The position numbers were made by a program, and so were the translations under genes. A stretch of DNA of 64,000 nt, from assembly GCA_011523945.1 (NCBI GenBank), contig WTFU01000063.1:55720-119719 (forward strand). The letters are read 5' to 3'. This DNA comes from Mariniblastus sp. (GTDB taxonomy: Bacteria > Planctomycetota > Planctomycetia > Pirellulales > Pirellulaceae). Position 1 is the first letter of the stretch. Each line of letters starts with the position of its first letter. Positions 8,240 to 16,911 of this stretch are shown here, piece after piece. The notes below the pieces were generated by a model. That model had not been told where the DNA came from and did not search any database. It saw only the letters and a list, made by a program, of their open reading frames with translations.

Positions 8240-11011
8240 TCATTCCTCTAGTTGAATAACTTTGGATTCCGATTGGATTCCGTCAAAGGCATTAACAATT
8301 ACCTTAGTGCCGGGTGAAATGTCAATCAGTCCCGCAATTGTAATTTCGCCCCGATCATTGCTACGAGTTCCTCGGATCGCGGTCCCGTTGGTTCTGTAGA
8401 AATTGACGTCCGCATTGGGAAGCACGCGAATAGAAGGGATTTTTGCTGTTGGGGTTCGTCCGGTGCGGGACGAATGGGTGTTTAAGCTGTCTCCGCCACG
8501 CGGAGTTTCGTCGGGTGCGTCAACCAGATTTCTGATGCGCAGCTGGATGTTTGGATCTTGCCGAGTGGGATCAAATTCCATTTCGAGGAAATTCCAGTAA
8601 AACGGGTCATGGTTTGCGTGCGGTTCCTGTTCAGGGTTTGCAAAATCTTTGTGGTAAAGCGCGTGGACTTGTATTACCCGGCCATCGACGTCTTTCATTT
8701 GCCGACCAAATCCGGGGATCAATGCTCTTCCACCGCTTCGTCCAATTGGCCCAAAACTACATTCGATCAGTCCGTGGTCGAGGTTTTTCATAATGCATCC
8801 ATTGTGAACGTCCCCATAAACTGAAACGACTCCATCCCGCTGTCCCAATAGCTCAATGACTCGATCTGAACCAGCCTTCACCCAGCCGGCATAGTCGGCA
8901 GTAACACGATCGCGCTGTGAAAAATTCTGAGGATGGTTCTTACTGGTGGTTTCACCGTTTTTTGCTCCAGCCCAAATCGTATGCAATCCATTGATGCCCG
9001 TCAGACAAACAAGAGGAGAAGAGTCTGTTGTGAGCAGGGACTGCAACCATCCGTATTGCTCTTCCCCTAATAGACTGCGAGTTGGGTCAGTTCGATCATA
9101 AAGACTCTTGAATTGATTCCATCCTTGATCATCCCAGATGTCGACATCTTGACTACTTCTCCAAAGCCTTGAGTCGAGAATGACGAAAGTAAAATCTCGA
9201 TTTGGCATTTTCCAAGCACGCCATTTTTTTGGATTCTCATAAGGGTCAACATGTTCGGCACCAGTGGTTAAATGATGCACGATTTGAAAATTCCTTCGCA
9301 TGTAGGCCGGATCTTGTCCGAGTCCTTCTTTTTTTCGAATTAGTATTTGTTCGGGGCCTTTTACGTCGTCCATGCCATAATCGTGATCGCCCGGATTGAT
9401 GACATTCCAGTGTCGCATCATTTGCCATCGACTTGTCGGTCCACAAATCGAAAGTGCAACAATTTTGTACGCATCGTCTGTGCTTGGTGGGTACATAAGC
9501 AACTCCATGTACCAGACATCATCTTCCCAGACCATAATTTGAAATTTGTAATCATCGAGGTGTTGATAAGCCTCAACAGTCGGTTGGTCGCGAACGGCCC
9601 AAATATCTCGGTTCCCTGAAATGGCCCACCCTTCTTGGTCGCGTTTTTGAAGCCCAGAATTGATCGCATGACAACTGAGGCCGCATAGCTTGTAGGGTGC
9701 TTTTAACTGCGGTAGCCGACCGACATAGTTTCCCCCTCCAGGTACCTCACCCACCAATCCCATTCCCGGGCCACACGCATCAGTACCAACCCTGCCGTCG
9801 GAAGTAACATTCTCTCCATCTTTCCAAACTGTGTAATAAAGCGTTTTTTCAGCGGGATTAATGGGGAGCGTAACGTCAATCACTGCGGTGTTGCGTCGCC
9901 ATTGGTTATCAATAACACGTCCCACACCGGCAACCGTTACCCGTTCCCATCCGCCTTGGGGAGCCGGCGAATCGGCAACCCGAATTTCTATTTTTTTTCC
10001 GTCTGACGCGAACATGCCTACAAAACGGACATGCCATTCTTCTCCTTTCAGCGCTAACGTATCCCCTAACGGATAACAGACGAGGCAATCAGAATGACCA
10101 ATCTTCAGAGGTTCGTTTTGATAAGGTCGAACCTGAAAGCGGGTCACATCAAAGTCGACGAGGCCGCGGGACAAGACTCCTACAAATCCTTCAGTTTTTT
10201 GATTTGAAAAGGAATGAGCGAGTGAAACAGTCTTCGCATTTGCGGAGAAAGTTACTTTTACCAGGCATTCGTTTTTTTCGGATGGCTGCACATGCACAAT
10301 CAATCGACACCGGTCGCCTGGCTTCAATTGCATGGCCTCCGTAGATTTCAATATCGAATCGCTGGAAAGTGACACCCCGCCTTGAGAGTTTCGTTTGGCT
10401 GTTTTAGTCGGCCCCATAATGACCAATTGCTGCTTATCGTTCCAGGCAATCCTTATGAGTTGACCGACGCGATTGTAACTTTGAAAAACAGATTTTGCGC
10501 CGATTGCAATGCCCATCAAACCGTAACCGTCTTGGTGCATTTTCCAGCCAGGTTGGTCTCCTTTTGGCAACGCAGGTCGGTCAGCGCGGTAGGTGAACTC
10601 AGTTTCTATTTGATATTCTCCGGAGAGCTTCCACTGGGGTGCGTAGATAATTCCGCAATCTAAAGACGGATCGTAGTCCGTTTGATAATTAAAGTTGTGG
10701 GTTTCCGCATGAAAGGGAAAGCCAGTCCGGCGGGCTCGATCACCGTAGTTTTGCAGCCGACGTCGAAGAGCACCGTTTTCGATTTTCCAAAATCCGGGAT
10801 TTAGCGTTTGCCATTGGTGGCCGTGATAATTCGAGTCGGGGCGGTCGAATAGATACTCGGTCTCAAGGTTTTTCTGCGAGTCATGGTTTGAGGATCGTGG
10901 CGAATTTGGAGGAAACGTCGAAGCAGCCAGTGCAGCGCCGGCTGCCCCCTCTAAAAACGAGCGACGATCTAAATCTGTATTCGGGTTCTGTTTGGGTCGG
11001 TTTGAATTCAT
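8240..11011 (-). CDS. Large PhoD-like metallophosphatase, Tat-exported
   Basis: I start at the ATG at 11011 (923 residues) because it puts the twin-arginine signal LDRRSFLEGAAGAALAAS near the N-terminus; the track's start adds 37 uncharacteristic residues. The first half looks like a laminin-G/concanavalin-type jelly-roll region (LNPGFWKIENGALRRR near residue 70). The C-terminal half resembles PhoD phosphodiesterase/phosphatase: NPGDHDYGMDD, FVILDSRLWRSS, LTGINGLHT and SVYGDVHNG supply likely metal ligands. PhoD enzymes use iron and calcium to release phosphate from mono- and diesters outside the cell. The double-domain size is far above the usual 450-580 residues. It is separate in sequence from the other PhoD-like protein at 40518. 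Confidence 0.75.
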   Translation of the reverse strand: MNSNRPKQNPNTDLDRRSFLEGAAGAALAASTFPPNSPRSSNHDSQKNLETEYLFDRPDSNYHGHQWQTLNPGFWKIENGALRRRLQNYGDRARRTGFPFHAETHNFNYQTDYDPSLDCGIIYAPQWKLSGEYQIETEFTYRADRPALPKGDQPGWKMHQDGYGLMGIAIGAKSVFQSYNRVGQLIRIAWNDKQQLVIMGPTKTAKRNSQGGVSLSSDSILKSTEAMQLKPGDRCRLIVHVQPSEKNECLVKVTFSANAKTVSLAHSFSNQKTEGFVGVLSRGLVDFDVTRFQVRPYQNEPLKIGHSDCLVCYPLGDTLALKGEEWHVRFVGMFASDGKKIEIRVADSPAPQGGWERVTVAGVGRVIDNQWRRNTAVIDVTLPINPAEKTLYYTVWKDGENVTSDGRVGTDACGPGMGLVGEVPGGGNYVGRLPQLKAPYKLCGLSCHAINSGLQKRDQEGWAISGNRDIWAVRDQPTVEAYQHLDDYKFQIMVWEDDVWYMELLMYPPSTDDAYKIVALSICGPTSRWQMMRHWNVINPGDHDYGMDDVKGPEQILIRKKEGLGQDPAYMRRNFQIVHHLTTGAEHVDPYENPKKWRAWKMPNRDFTFVILDSRLWRSSQDVDIWDDQGWNQFKSLYDRTDPTRSLLGEEQYGWLQSLLTTDSSPLVCLTGINGLHTIWAGAKNGETTSKNHPQNFSQRDRVTADYAGWVKAGSDRVIELLGQRDGVVSVYGDVHNGCIMKNLDHGLIECSFGPIGRSGGRALIPGFGRQMKDVDGRVIQVHALYHKDFANPEQEPHANHDPFYWNFLEMEFDPTRQDPNIQLRIRNLVDAPDETPRGGDSLNTHSSRTGRTPTAKIPSIRVLPNADVNFYRTNGTAIRGTRSNDRGEITIAGLIDISPGTKVIVNAFDGIQSESKVIQLEE

Positions 11012-11290
11012 GGATTTTACTTCGTATGTGATCGAGTAATTTTTGCAGTCTCTCTCCAAATCCATTAGAGCAGACTTAACTTGCCCGAGGCTTGCTTTGG
11101 TTAAATTTATCATAATCGGCACGGACGCCTTGTGGTCGCCAAGTGTTGTGACCGGATCAGGGTAATGTCAAAGTGCTTTGAATTCGGATTTTTTATTTCA
11201 CGCGAATCACTATTGGAGGGTATTTAAATGAACTGGAGGTGTTCAGGTTGGCAATTGGAATAAGAAGTTTTTGGAGACAGGAATCTAGTC

Positions 11291-11584
11291 ATGAAATATT
11301 GTAAATTAACTCTCCTTTATGTTCCTTGCTGCTTCATTTTTGTCTTGTTGATGCAGGCTTGGGTACCTGCAGCTACACAGGCACAGGAACCAGACTGGTA
11401 TCCTTATGTGTTAGCGCGAGGGAATGATCGTTCGGTCATCAAGAACACGCATATCAATGATCGCCCGTATCGTCCCCTCCATTTTTACGGCAATGCGGTT
11501 CGGCGTAATTATTACCGAGGCAACCCAGTTCCAATGCCGAAAGATTTGATACGTGCTTCCACAGTAAGATTGCGACGGCGATAA
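11291..11584 (+). CDS. Small secreted protein of unknown function
   Basis: The 97-residue product has a signal peptide (LTLLYVPCCFIFVLLMQAWVPA, cut probably after AATQAQ) and a mature part of about 65 residues rich in Arg, Tyr and Pro (DWYPYVLARGNDRSVIKNTH, RPYRPLHFYGNAVRRNYYRG). AGGA lies eight bases before the ATG, and a good terminator follows, which supports it as a real single-gene transcript. I do not recognise a domain. The DRPYRPLHFYGN segment suggests a short conserved exported family; only a database search would show how wide. Confidence 0.7.
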   Translation: MKYCKLTLLYVPCCFIFVLLMQAWVPAATQAQEPDWYPYVLARGNDRSVIKNTHINDRPYRPLHFYGNAVRRNYYRGNPVPMPKDLIRASTVRLRRR

Positions 11585-11614
11585 TAGATTGCCAATCGAA
11601 TTAAGAGCTAGATT

Positions 11615-11647
11615 AGAACGGCGGGGTTTCCTGCCGTTCTTTTTTTT
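11615..11647 (+). terminator. Rho-independent terminator after the small secreted protein
   Basis: AGAACGGC and GCCGTTCT pair in an 8-bp stem around a ten-base loop, then seven further T follow. It lies about 30 bases beyond the stop at 11584. Confidence 0.9.
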
Positions 11648-11956
11648 GGCGGAATCTAATCCAGAGATTTTGATTTTCGATTAGCATCAAAAGTTGAAAA
11701 CAATGCGATGTTTTGTTTGGCCATCAGGCTAGGCTGCAGATCAGTGTCAAAATCTACTGATCCACGGTTTTTCTTAAATCAAAGACTCTTTTACCGTTTT
11801 TTGTTGGCGGAGAAGAACTGAACGGTTAACAATACTGTCGTGCGTTGTAATGGTTGTTTAAATTTAAATAATGCGACCTACTCAACCATCCTTTTTGATG
11901 TAGACCGGTATATGTCTATGTTTCACGATTCCATCCTTCGGCGACTTTGATTCGAT
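11648..11956. other. Intergenic region upstream of the four-sulfatase block
   Basis: About 300 bases remain after the terminator. I see no ORF, RNA gene or convincing promoter; a TTTAAATTTAAA palindrome near 11857 is simply AT-rich. This stretch should hold the promoter for the sulfatase block, but I cannot place it. Confidence 0.4.
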
Positions 11957-13786
11957 ATGAAAAATCTATTTGCGCTCTTCTTTGTTCTAATGGCTGGAAC
12001 AGCATTAGCAGAGGAACAACCAAACATTCTCTGGCTAACCTGTGAGGATAATAATATTAACTGGGTTGGGTGTTATGGAAATCCGTATGCGGTTACGCCT
12101 AACATCGATCGCCTTGCCAGCGAGGGTTTTCAGTACATGCATTGTTACGCCAATGCTCCCGTTTGTGCGCCAATGCGAAGCACCTGGATTACGGGTGTTC
12201 ATGCACTTTCGATGGGAACGCATCCGATGCGTAGTCGATATCCGATCCCTCACGAGACGATTAAATACTACCCGGATCTTTTAAAGAATGCCGGCTATTT
12301 CGTCGGTAACGCCCGAAAGACAGACTACAACATCGGTGGTCGCAATGACAAAAGTCCGTGGGATACCGAAAAGGTTGATTGGAATGTCCTTAAAAACAAT
12401 CAGCCGTTTTTTATGGTGATCAATAGCACTAAATCGCATGAGTCCAAAGCGTTTGGTGATGTCGACAATACAACTCATGATCCAAAAAATGTGCGGCTTG
12501 CAAAATACCATCCAGACATTCCGGAGATTAGAAAAAATTACGCCCATTACCATGACCAAATGAAAAAAATGGACGACGATATCGGATTGGCCTTGGCCAG
12601 ATTGGAGGAAAGTGGGATGGCCGACAATACGATTGTCATCCACAACTCTGACCATGGTGGTGTTCTAGCTCGTAGCAAGCGGTTTTTGTTTAACAGTGGA
12701 ACGCACTGTCCTTTGATCATTCGGATTCCGGAAAAATTTAAGCACTTGCGTCCGGCGAAACCGGGTAACAAGGTTGATGAAATTGTTAGCTTTGTAGATA
12801 TGACAAAGACGTGGTTGAATATTTGTGGAGCGGAAACACCAGATTATTTGCAGGGAAAAGTCTTTCTCGGTCCAGACGCCGAGTCTCGCGAATACCACGT
12901 TAGCTTTCGTGGTCGCATGGACGAACGCTGCGACAATGTAAGAGCGATTCGGGATGGAAAACTCTTGTACATTAGGAATTACATGCCCTACGCACCTTGG
13001 GGGCAAAAATTGAATTACCTTTGGCGAATGAAAGCGACGCAGGCTTGGGATCAACACCATCGCGACGGTAAAACCGATGCTGTGACGGGTCGGTTTTTTG
13101 GAACCAAGCCAATGGAAGAGCTCTACGATACCACCGCGGATCCAGATAATATCAACAATTTGATTGATGATCCGCAATACACGAGCGACGTAAGACGACT
13201 AAGTACTGCGTTGGATCAATGGCAGATTAAGCATTTCGATTCCGGTTTAATTCCGGAAAGTGAAGTTGTAAAGCGATCGGAAGATTGTGGAAAAACTATT
13301 TATGAGATGGTGCGAGATCCTGCGCTGTATGATCTTCGCGCCTATCAGGCTGCGTCAGCAATGGCGCTGGAAAAGAACCCCAAAAACCTTCCTGCGTTTT
13401 ATAAAAACTTGAATGCAGTCGATTCCGGCGTTCGTTATTGGGCTGTCGTCGGTTGCTTTAACCTACAGGAAGAAAACGCTATCGACTTGGATAAGATCAA
13501 AAACTGCTTAAAAGATAAATCACATCACGTTCAGGCAATGGCAGCCTGGATTTTATATCGCGCGGGAGATCGCGAATCGGCAAAAGCATGTTGGAATCGA
13601 TTACTTTCAAACAGCTCCTATGCATCGTTAAAGGTGCTGAACATTATTGATTGGATTGGTGACGGAGCAGAACCCTATGTCGAAGCCATGAGAAAATGTG
13701 AGTTTAGCCATCAGGGCTATGTGCCCAATATGAAAGAAAATCTTGGCGTCGCAGTTTCAAAACCAAAAAAGAAACGCGCACCGTAG
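11957..13786 (+). CDS. Periplasmic sulfatase with C-terminal HEAT-like repeats
   Basis: The 609-residue product has a signal peptide (MKNLFALFFVLMAGTALA) and then NILWLTCEDNNINWVGCYG, the metal-binding start of the sulfatase fold. The formylglycine signature is CAPMRSTWITG with Cys at residue 70. A second metal region is IVIHNSDHGG. After residue about 440 the sequence AYQAASAMALEKNPKNLPAF, then SGVRYWAVVGCFNL, looks like alpha-helical HEAT repeats, a common appendix in planctomycete heparan-sulfamidase-like enzymes. It probably removes sulfate or sulfamate groups from polysaccharide; the substrate cannot be read from sequence. It is the first of four sulfatase genes in a row, 58 bases before the next. 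Confidence 0.92.
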   Translation: MKNLFALFFVLMAGTALAEEQPNILWLTCEDNNINWVGCYGNPYAVTPNIDRLASEGFQYMHCYANAPVCAPMRSTWITGVHALSMGTHPMRSRYPIPHETIKYYPDLLKNAGYFVGNARKTDYNIGGRNDKSPWDTEKVDWNVLKNNQPFFMVINSTKSHESKAFGDVDNTTHDPKNVRLAKYHPDIPEIRKNYAHYHDQMKKMDDDIGLALARLEESGMADNTIVIHNSDHGGVLARSKRFLFNSGTHCPLIIRIPEKFKHLRPAKPGNKVDEIVSFVDMTKTWLNICGAETPDYLQGKVFLGPDAESREYHVSFRGRMDERCDNVRAIRDGKLLYIRNYMPYAPWGQKLNYLWRMKATQAWDQHHRDGKTDAVTGRFFGTKPMEELYDTTADPDNINNLIDDPQYTSDVRRLSTALDQWQIKHFDSGLIPESEVVKRSEDCGKTIYEMVRDPALYDLRAYQAASAMALEKNPKNLPAFYKNLNAVDSGVRYWAVVGCFNLQEENAIDLDKIKNCLKDKSHHVQAMAAWILYRAGDRESAKACWNRLLSNSSYASLKVLNIIDWIGDGAEPYVEAMRKCEFSHQGYVPNMKENLGVAVSKPKKKRAP

Positions 13787-13844
13787 GCTTGGTTTTAACT
13801 ATTGAAATTTTTTGACTTCGTTTCTCCGCCGGCTGTATTTCAAT

Positions 13845-15272
13845 ATGAAAAAAACACTTGCCCTGTTGTGTCTTTTGTTTGTGCTACCGTTGAGTGTGAT
13901 CGCGGTCGAACGTCCTAACGTGTTGATCATCATGGCGGATGATTGCACATTTTCAGATTTACCCATGTATGGGGGGCGAAATGCAAAAACTCCGAATCTC
14001 GAGGCACTCTCGAAACAGAGCTTAGTATTTAATCGTGCCTATTTGTCATCAGCGATGTGCCAACCGTGTCGAGCAGAACTTTATACGGGGCAATATCCCA
14101 TGAGGAATGGTTGTGCTTGGAATCATTCGGCGAGTCGGCCGGATACAAAAAGCATGCCGCATTACCTGAAGAAGTTAAACTACCGTGTTGGTTTGGCGGG
14201 GAAAGTACACGTGCTTCCCAAAAAGGCCTTCCCATTCGAATCGATACTCGGGTTTGATAAAAATTGTGTCCGGAACCCAACCTCTGCCCATGATTTAAGT
14301 GCAGCAAGGGAATTTATTTCACGGGATGCAGAGCAGCCGTTCTGTCTGGTTGTGGCTTTGGTGGAGCCGCATGTACCGTGGGTTATGGGAGATGCTTCAG
14401 CTTATCCTCCTGAACATTTAAAACTTCCCCCCAACATTGCTGATACTCCAAGAACACGCGAAGACTTTGGGAAGTATCTCGCTGAGATCAGTTTTATGGA
14501 TGGACAGGTAGGCGAAATTTTAGAGGTACTCGAAGAGTCGGGTGAATCAGAAAATACACTGGTTCTATTCACATCAGAACAAGGAGCCCAATTCCCCGGT
14601 TGCAAATGGACGAACTGGGATACAGGTGTTCATTCAGCATTAATGGCTCGATGGCCGGGGAAAATTAAAGGAGGATTGCGCACCGACGCTCTGGTGCAAT
14701 ATGCGGATATTTTACCGACAATTTTGGAAATTTGCGGTGGAAACTGCCAAGGCAAGCCATTTGACGGAACAAGCTTTTTGTCAGTTCTCAAACAACCCGC
14801 CAGTCGTCATCGAGATTATGTTTTCGGGATGCATAATAATGTTCCCGAAGGTCCCGCCTATCCAATTCGCTCGATTTGCGATGGCGAGTTTCATTACATT
14901 CGCAATCTCTCGCCCGCTGAAACTTACATAGAGAAACATCTTATGGGAGTTAAAGGAGAGGGTGTTCTAAACAATCCTTATTGGGGCACCTGGATTTGGG
15001 ATTCCACAACCAACGAACGAACTTACGAATTGGTAAAACGTTACATGCATCGACCTGCAGAACAACTCTATCGTTTGACCAGCGATGCTTATGAAATGAA
15101 CAACCTTGCTCAAGATCAGGAATATCAAGCAACCCTTAATAAAATGAGCGAGGAGCTCGACCGTTGGATGCAAGATCAAGGTGATCCCGGGATTGAGCAA
15201 GATACAAGAACAAGTCATCAAGCGGCGAAAAAAGGTCAGCATCGATTCATACCTCCTTCAAACATAAAATAA
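13845..15272 (+). CDS. Periplasmic sulfatase
   Basis: The ATG at 13845 gives 475 residues with a signal peptide (KKTLALLCLLFVLPLSVIA); the track's TTG at 13812 would spoil it. NVLIIMADDCTFSDLPMYGG holds the first metal-binding aspartates, CQPCRAELYTG with Cys at residue 72 is the formylglycine site, and GKVHVLPKK carries the conserved Lys/His. VLFTSEQGAQFPG replaces the more usual S-DHG metal segment, with Glu-Gln in place of Asp-His. That change is seen in some N-sulfoglucosamine-sulfohydrolase-like enzymes. No ribosome site is clear, and spacing suggests co-transcription with its neighbours. Confidence 0.92.
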   Translation: MKKTLALLCLLFVLPLSVIAVERPNVLIIMADDCTFSDLPMYGGRNAKTPNLEALSKQSLVFNRAYLSSAMCQPCRAELYTGQYPMRNGCAWNHSASRPDTKSMPHYLKKLNYRVGLAGKVHVLPKKAFPFESILGFDKNCVRNPTSAHDLSAAREFISRDAEQPFCLVVALVEPHVPWVMGDASAYPPEHLKLPPNIADTPRTREDFGKYLAEISFMDGQVGEILEVLEESGESENTLVLFTSEQGAQFPGCKWTNWDTGVHSALMARWPGKIKGGLRTDALVQYADILPTILEICGGNCQGKPFDGTSFLSVLKQPASRHRDYVFGMHNNVPEGPAYPIRSICDGEFHYIRNLSPAETYIEKHLMGVKGEGVLNNPYWGTWIWDSTTNERTYELVKRYMHRPAEQLYRLTSDAYEMNNLAQDQEYQATLNKMSEELDRWMQDQGDPGIEQDTRTSHQAAKKGQHRFIPPSNIK

Positions 15273-15336
15273 AGCCCGCCAGATCGGCGCCGAATGAGGT
15301 GATGCTCGCATTAATCATAAGTTCTCTGAGGAGCCC

Positions 15337-16851
15337 ATGAAAATCAGACACTCATCCGTATTGTTCGCAGTTTTTCTATCTCTCGTAGGCGCTCTTCACG
15401 AACGATCTGTCGCACAGGAGGCGGATTCTCAATACAACGTCTTGTTCATTATTTCAGATGATCTGACTTCGACAGCCCTTTCTTGTTATGGAAATCCACG
15501 CTGTCAAACACCCAATATTGATGCGCTTGCCGCTCGTGGGACACGCTTCACACGGGCTTATTGTCAGGGAACCTATTGTGGTCCTTCGCGGGCATCCTTT
15601 ATGTCGGGTTACTATCCGCACGCGACTGGAGTCCTCGGCTATGACAGTCCTCGGCCTAAAATAGGCGACCGAGCGACATGGCCGCAGCATTTTAAAAAAA
15701 ACGGATACTATACCGCGCGGGTTAGCAAGCTCTTTCACATGGGAGTTCCCGGGGGCATCGAAGTTGGTTTTGGAATTGAAGGCCATTTGGGATCCGATGG
15801 TTCCGATGACCCCGATTCCTGGACTGAACGATTTAACTGTCCAGGTCCGGAGTGGAAGGCTCCTGGTGATATTGAACTGCTTGAAGGAAATCCGGATGGA
15901 AAGAAGGCACCTAAAGGCGGTAATAATTTTATTGTGGTTGAAGCCGATGGAGGCGATGAGGTTCATTCGGATGGGATTGCTGCAAACAAAGCAGTCGAGC
16001 TTATTGAAGCCCATAAAAATGAACCATTTTGGTTAGGTGTCGGGTTTGTTCGTCCTCACGTACCGTTCGTTGCTCCGCGTCGTTATTTCCCTCCTTTTCT
16101 TCCGTACTCAAAAATCGAATTGCCAGAAAAAGTGGCTGGAGATCGTGATGACACGCCTCGGGCGGGAGTTAATTACAAGACCAGTGAAAACATGAAAATG
16201 GATATCCGTCGACAAAAGAAAGCGGTTGGCGGATACCTCGCGTCGGTTGCTTTCATGGACGCTCAAGTTGGAAAGGTAATGGACGCACTTGACCGTGCCG
16301 GGTTACGCGAAAAGACAATCGTGATTTTTACAAGCGATCACGGATACCACCTTGGAGAGCATGATTTTTGGGCCAAAGTGAGTCTTCGTGAAGAGTCGGC
16401 ATCTGTCCCTTTGATTATTTGTGTGCCGAATCAACCGCCTGGCGTTTGCCATAGTCTTGTTGAACTCTTGGATCTTTATCCAACGATTGCTGATCTCTGC
16501 GGACTCGAGGTCCCGCAAAGATTACAAGGTAAAAATATCAAATCAATGTTAAGCAACCCGGAAGCAACCGTGCGGGAATCCGCTTTCAGTGTAGCTCCAA
16601 TGCGAAAAGGATTTTTACTGCGAGAAGATCGGTGGGCCTACATCCAATACGGGGAAGACGCAGCCAACGGAATCGAGTTGTACGACATGCAGTTGGATCC
16701 CAAACAATTTAATAATTTGGCGGCAGACCCGGCTTACGCTCAGTTAATTAATGGCTTCCAAGCAAAAATGAAATTAAAGATGAGCCAAGTGAGAAATAAC
16801 GATTTACCAAGTTTGAGTAAACTGAAAAAACAAAAAAAGCAATCTAAATAA
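15337..16851 (+). CDS. Iduronate-2-sulfatase-like periplasmic sulfatase
   Basis: The 504-residue product has a signal peptide ending near SVAQ and an excellent GAGGAG four bases before ATG. NVLFIISDDLTSTALSCYGN opens the fold, CGPSRASFMSG with Cys at residue 81 is the formylglycine site, and IFTSDHGYHLGEHDFWAK is the second metal-binding motif typical of iduronate-2-sulfatase-like enzymes. VRPHVPFVAPRRYF is also characteristic of that subgroup. In marine bacteria this group includes exo-sulfatases acting on 2-sulfated uronic acids and on ulvan or carrageenan fragments. Activity on a given glycan is not determined. It is third in the sulfatase block. Confidence 0.93.
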   Translation: MKIRHSSVLFAVFLSLVGALHERSVAQEADSQYNVLFIISDDLTSTALSCYGNPRCQTPNIDALAARGTRFTRAYCQGTYCGPSRASFMSGYYPHATGVLGYDSPRPKIGDRATWPQHFKKNGYYTARVSKLFHMGVPGGIEVGFGIEGHLGSDGSDDPDSWTERFNCPGPEWKAPGDIELLEGNPDGKKAPKGGNNFIVVEADGGDEVHSDGIAANKAVELIEAHKNEPFWLGVGFVRPHVPFVAPRRYFPPFLPYSKIELPEKVAGDRDDTPRAGVNYKTSENMKMDIRRQKKAVGGYLASVAFMDAQVGKVMDALDRAGLREKTIVIFTSDHGYHLGEHDFWAKVSLREESASVPLIICVPNQPPGVCHSLVELLDLYPTIADLCGLEVPQRLQGKNIKSMLSNPEATVRESAFSVAPMRKGFLLREDRWAYIQYGEDAANGIELYDMQLDPKQFNNLAADPAYAQLINGFQAKMKLKMSQVRNNDLPSLSKLKKQKKQSK

Positions 16852-16911
16852 CAGCCCTTCATTCGCCCCCTTTCTTGACTCGGCGAAATAAAATATTGCG
16901 AAAGAGAAATC

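Noticed and set aside
16863-16890. Short inverted repeat TTCGCC/GGCGAA between two sulfatase genes
   Set aside because: The six-pair stem has a 14-base loop and no T-run, so it is not a convincing terminator.
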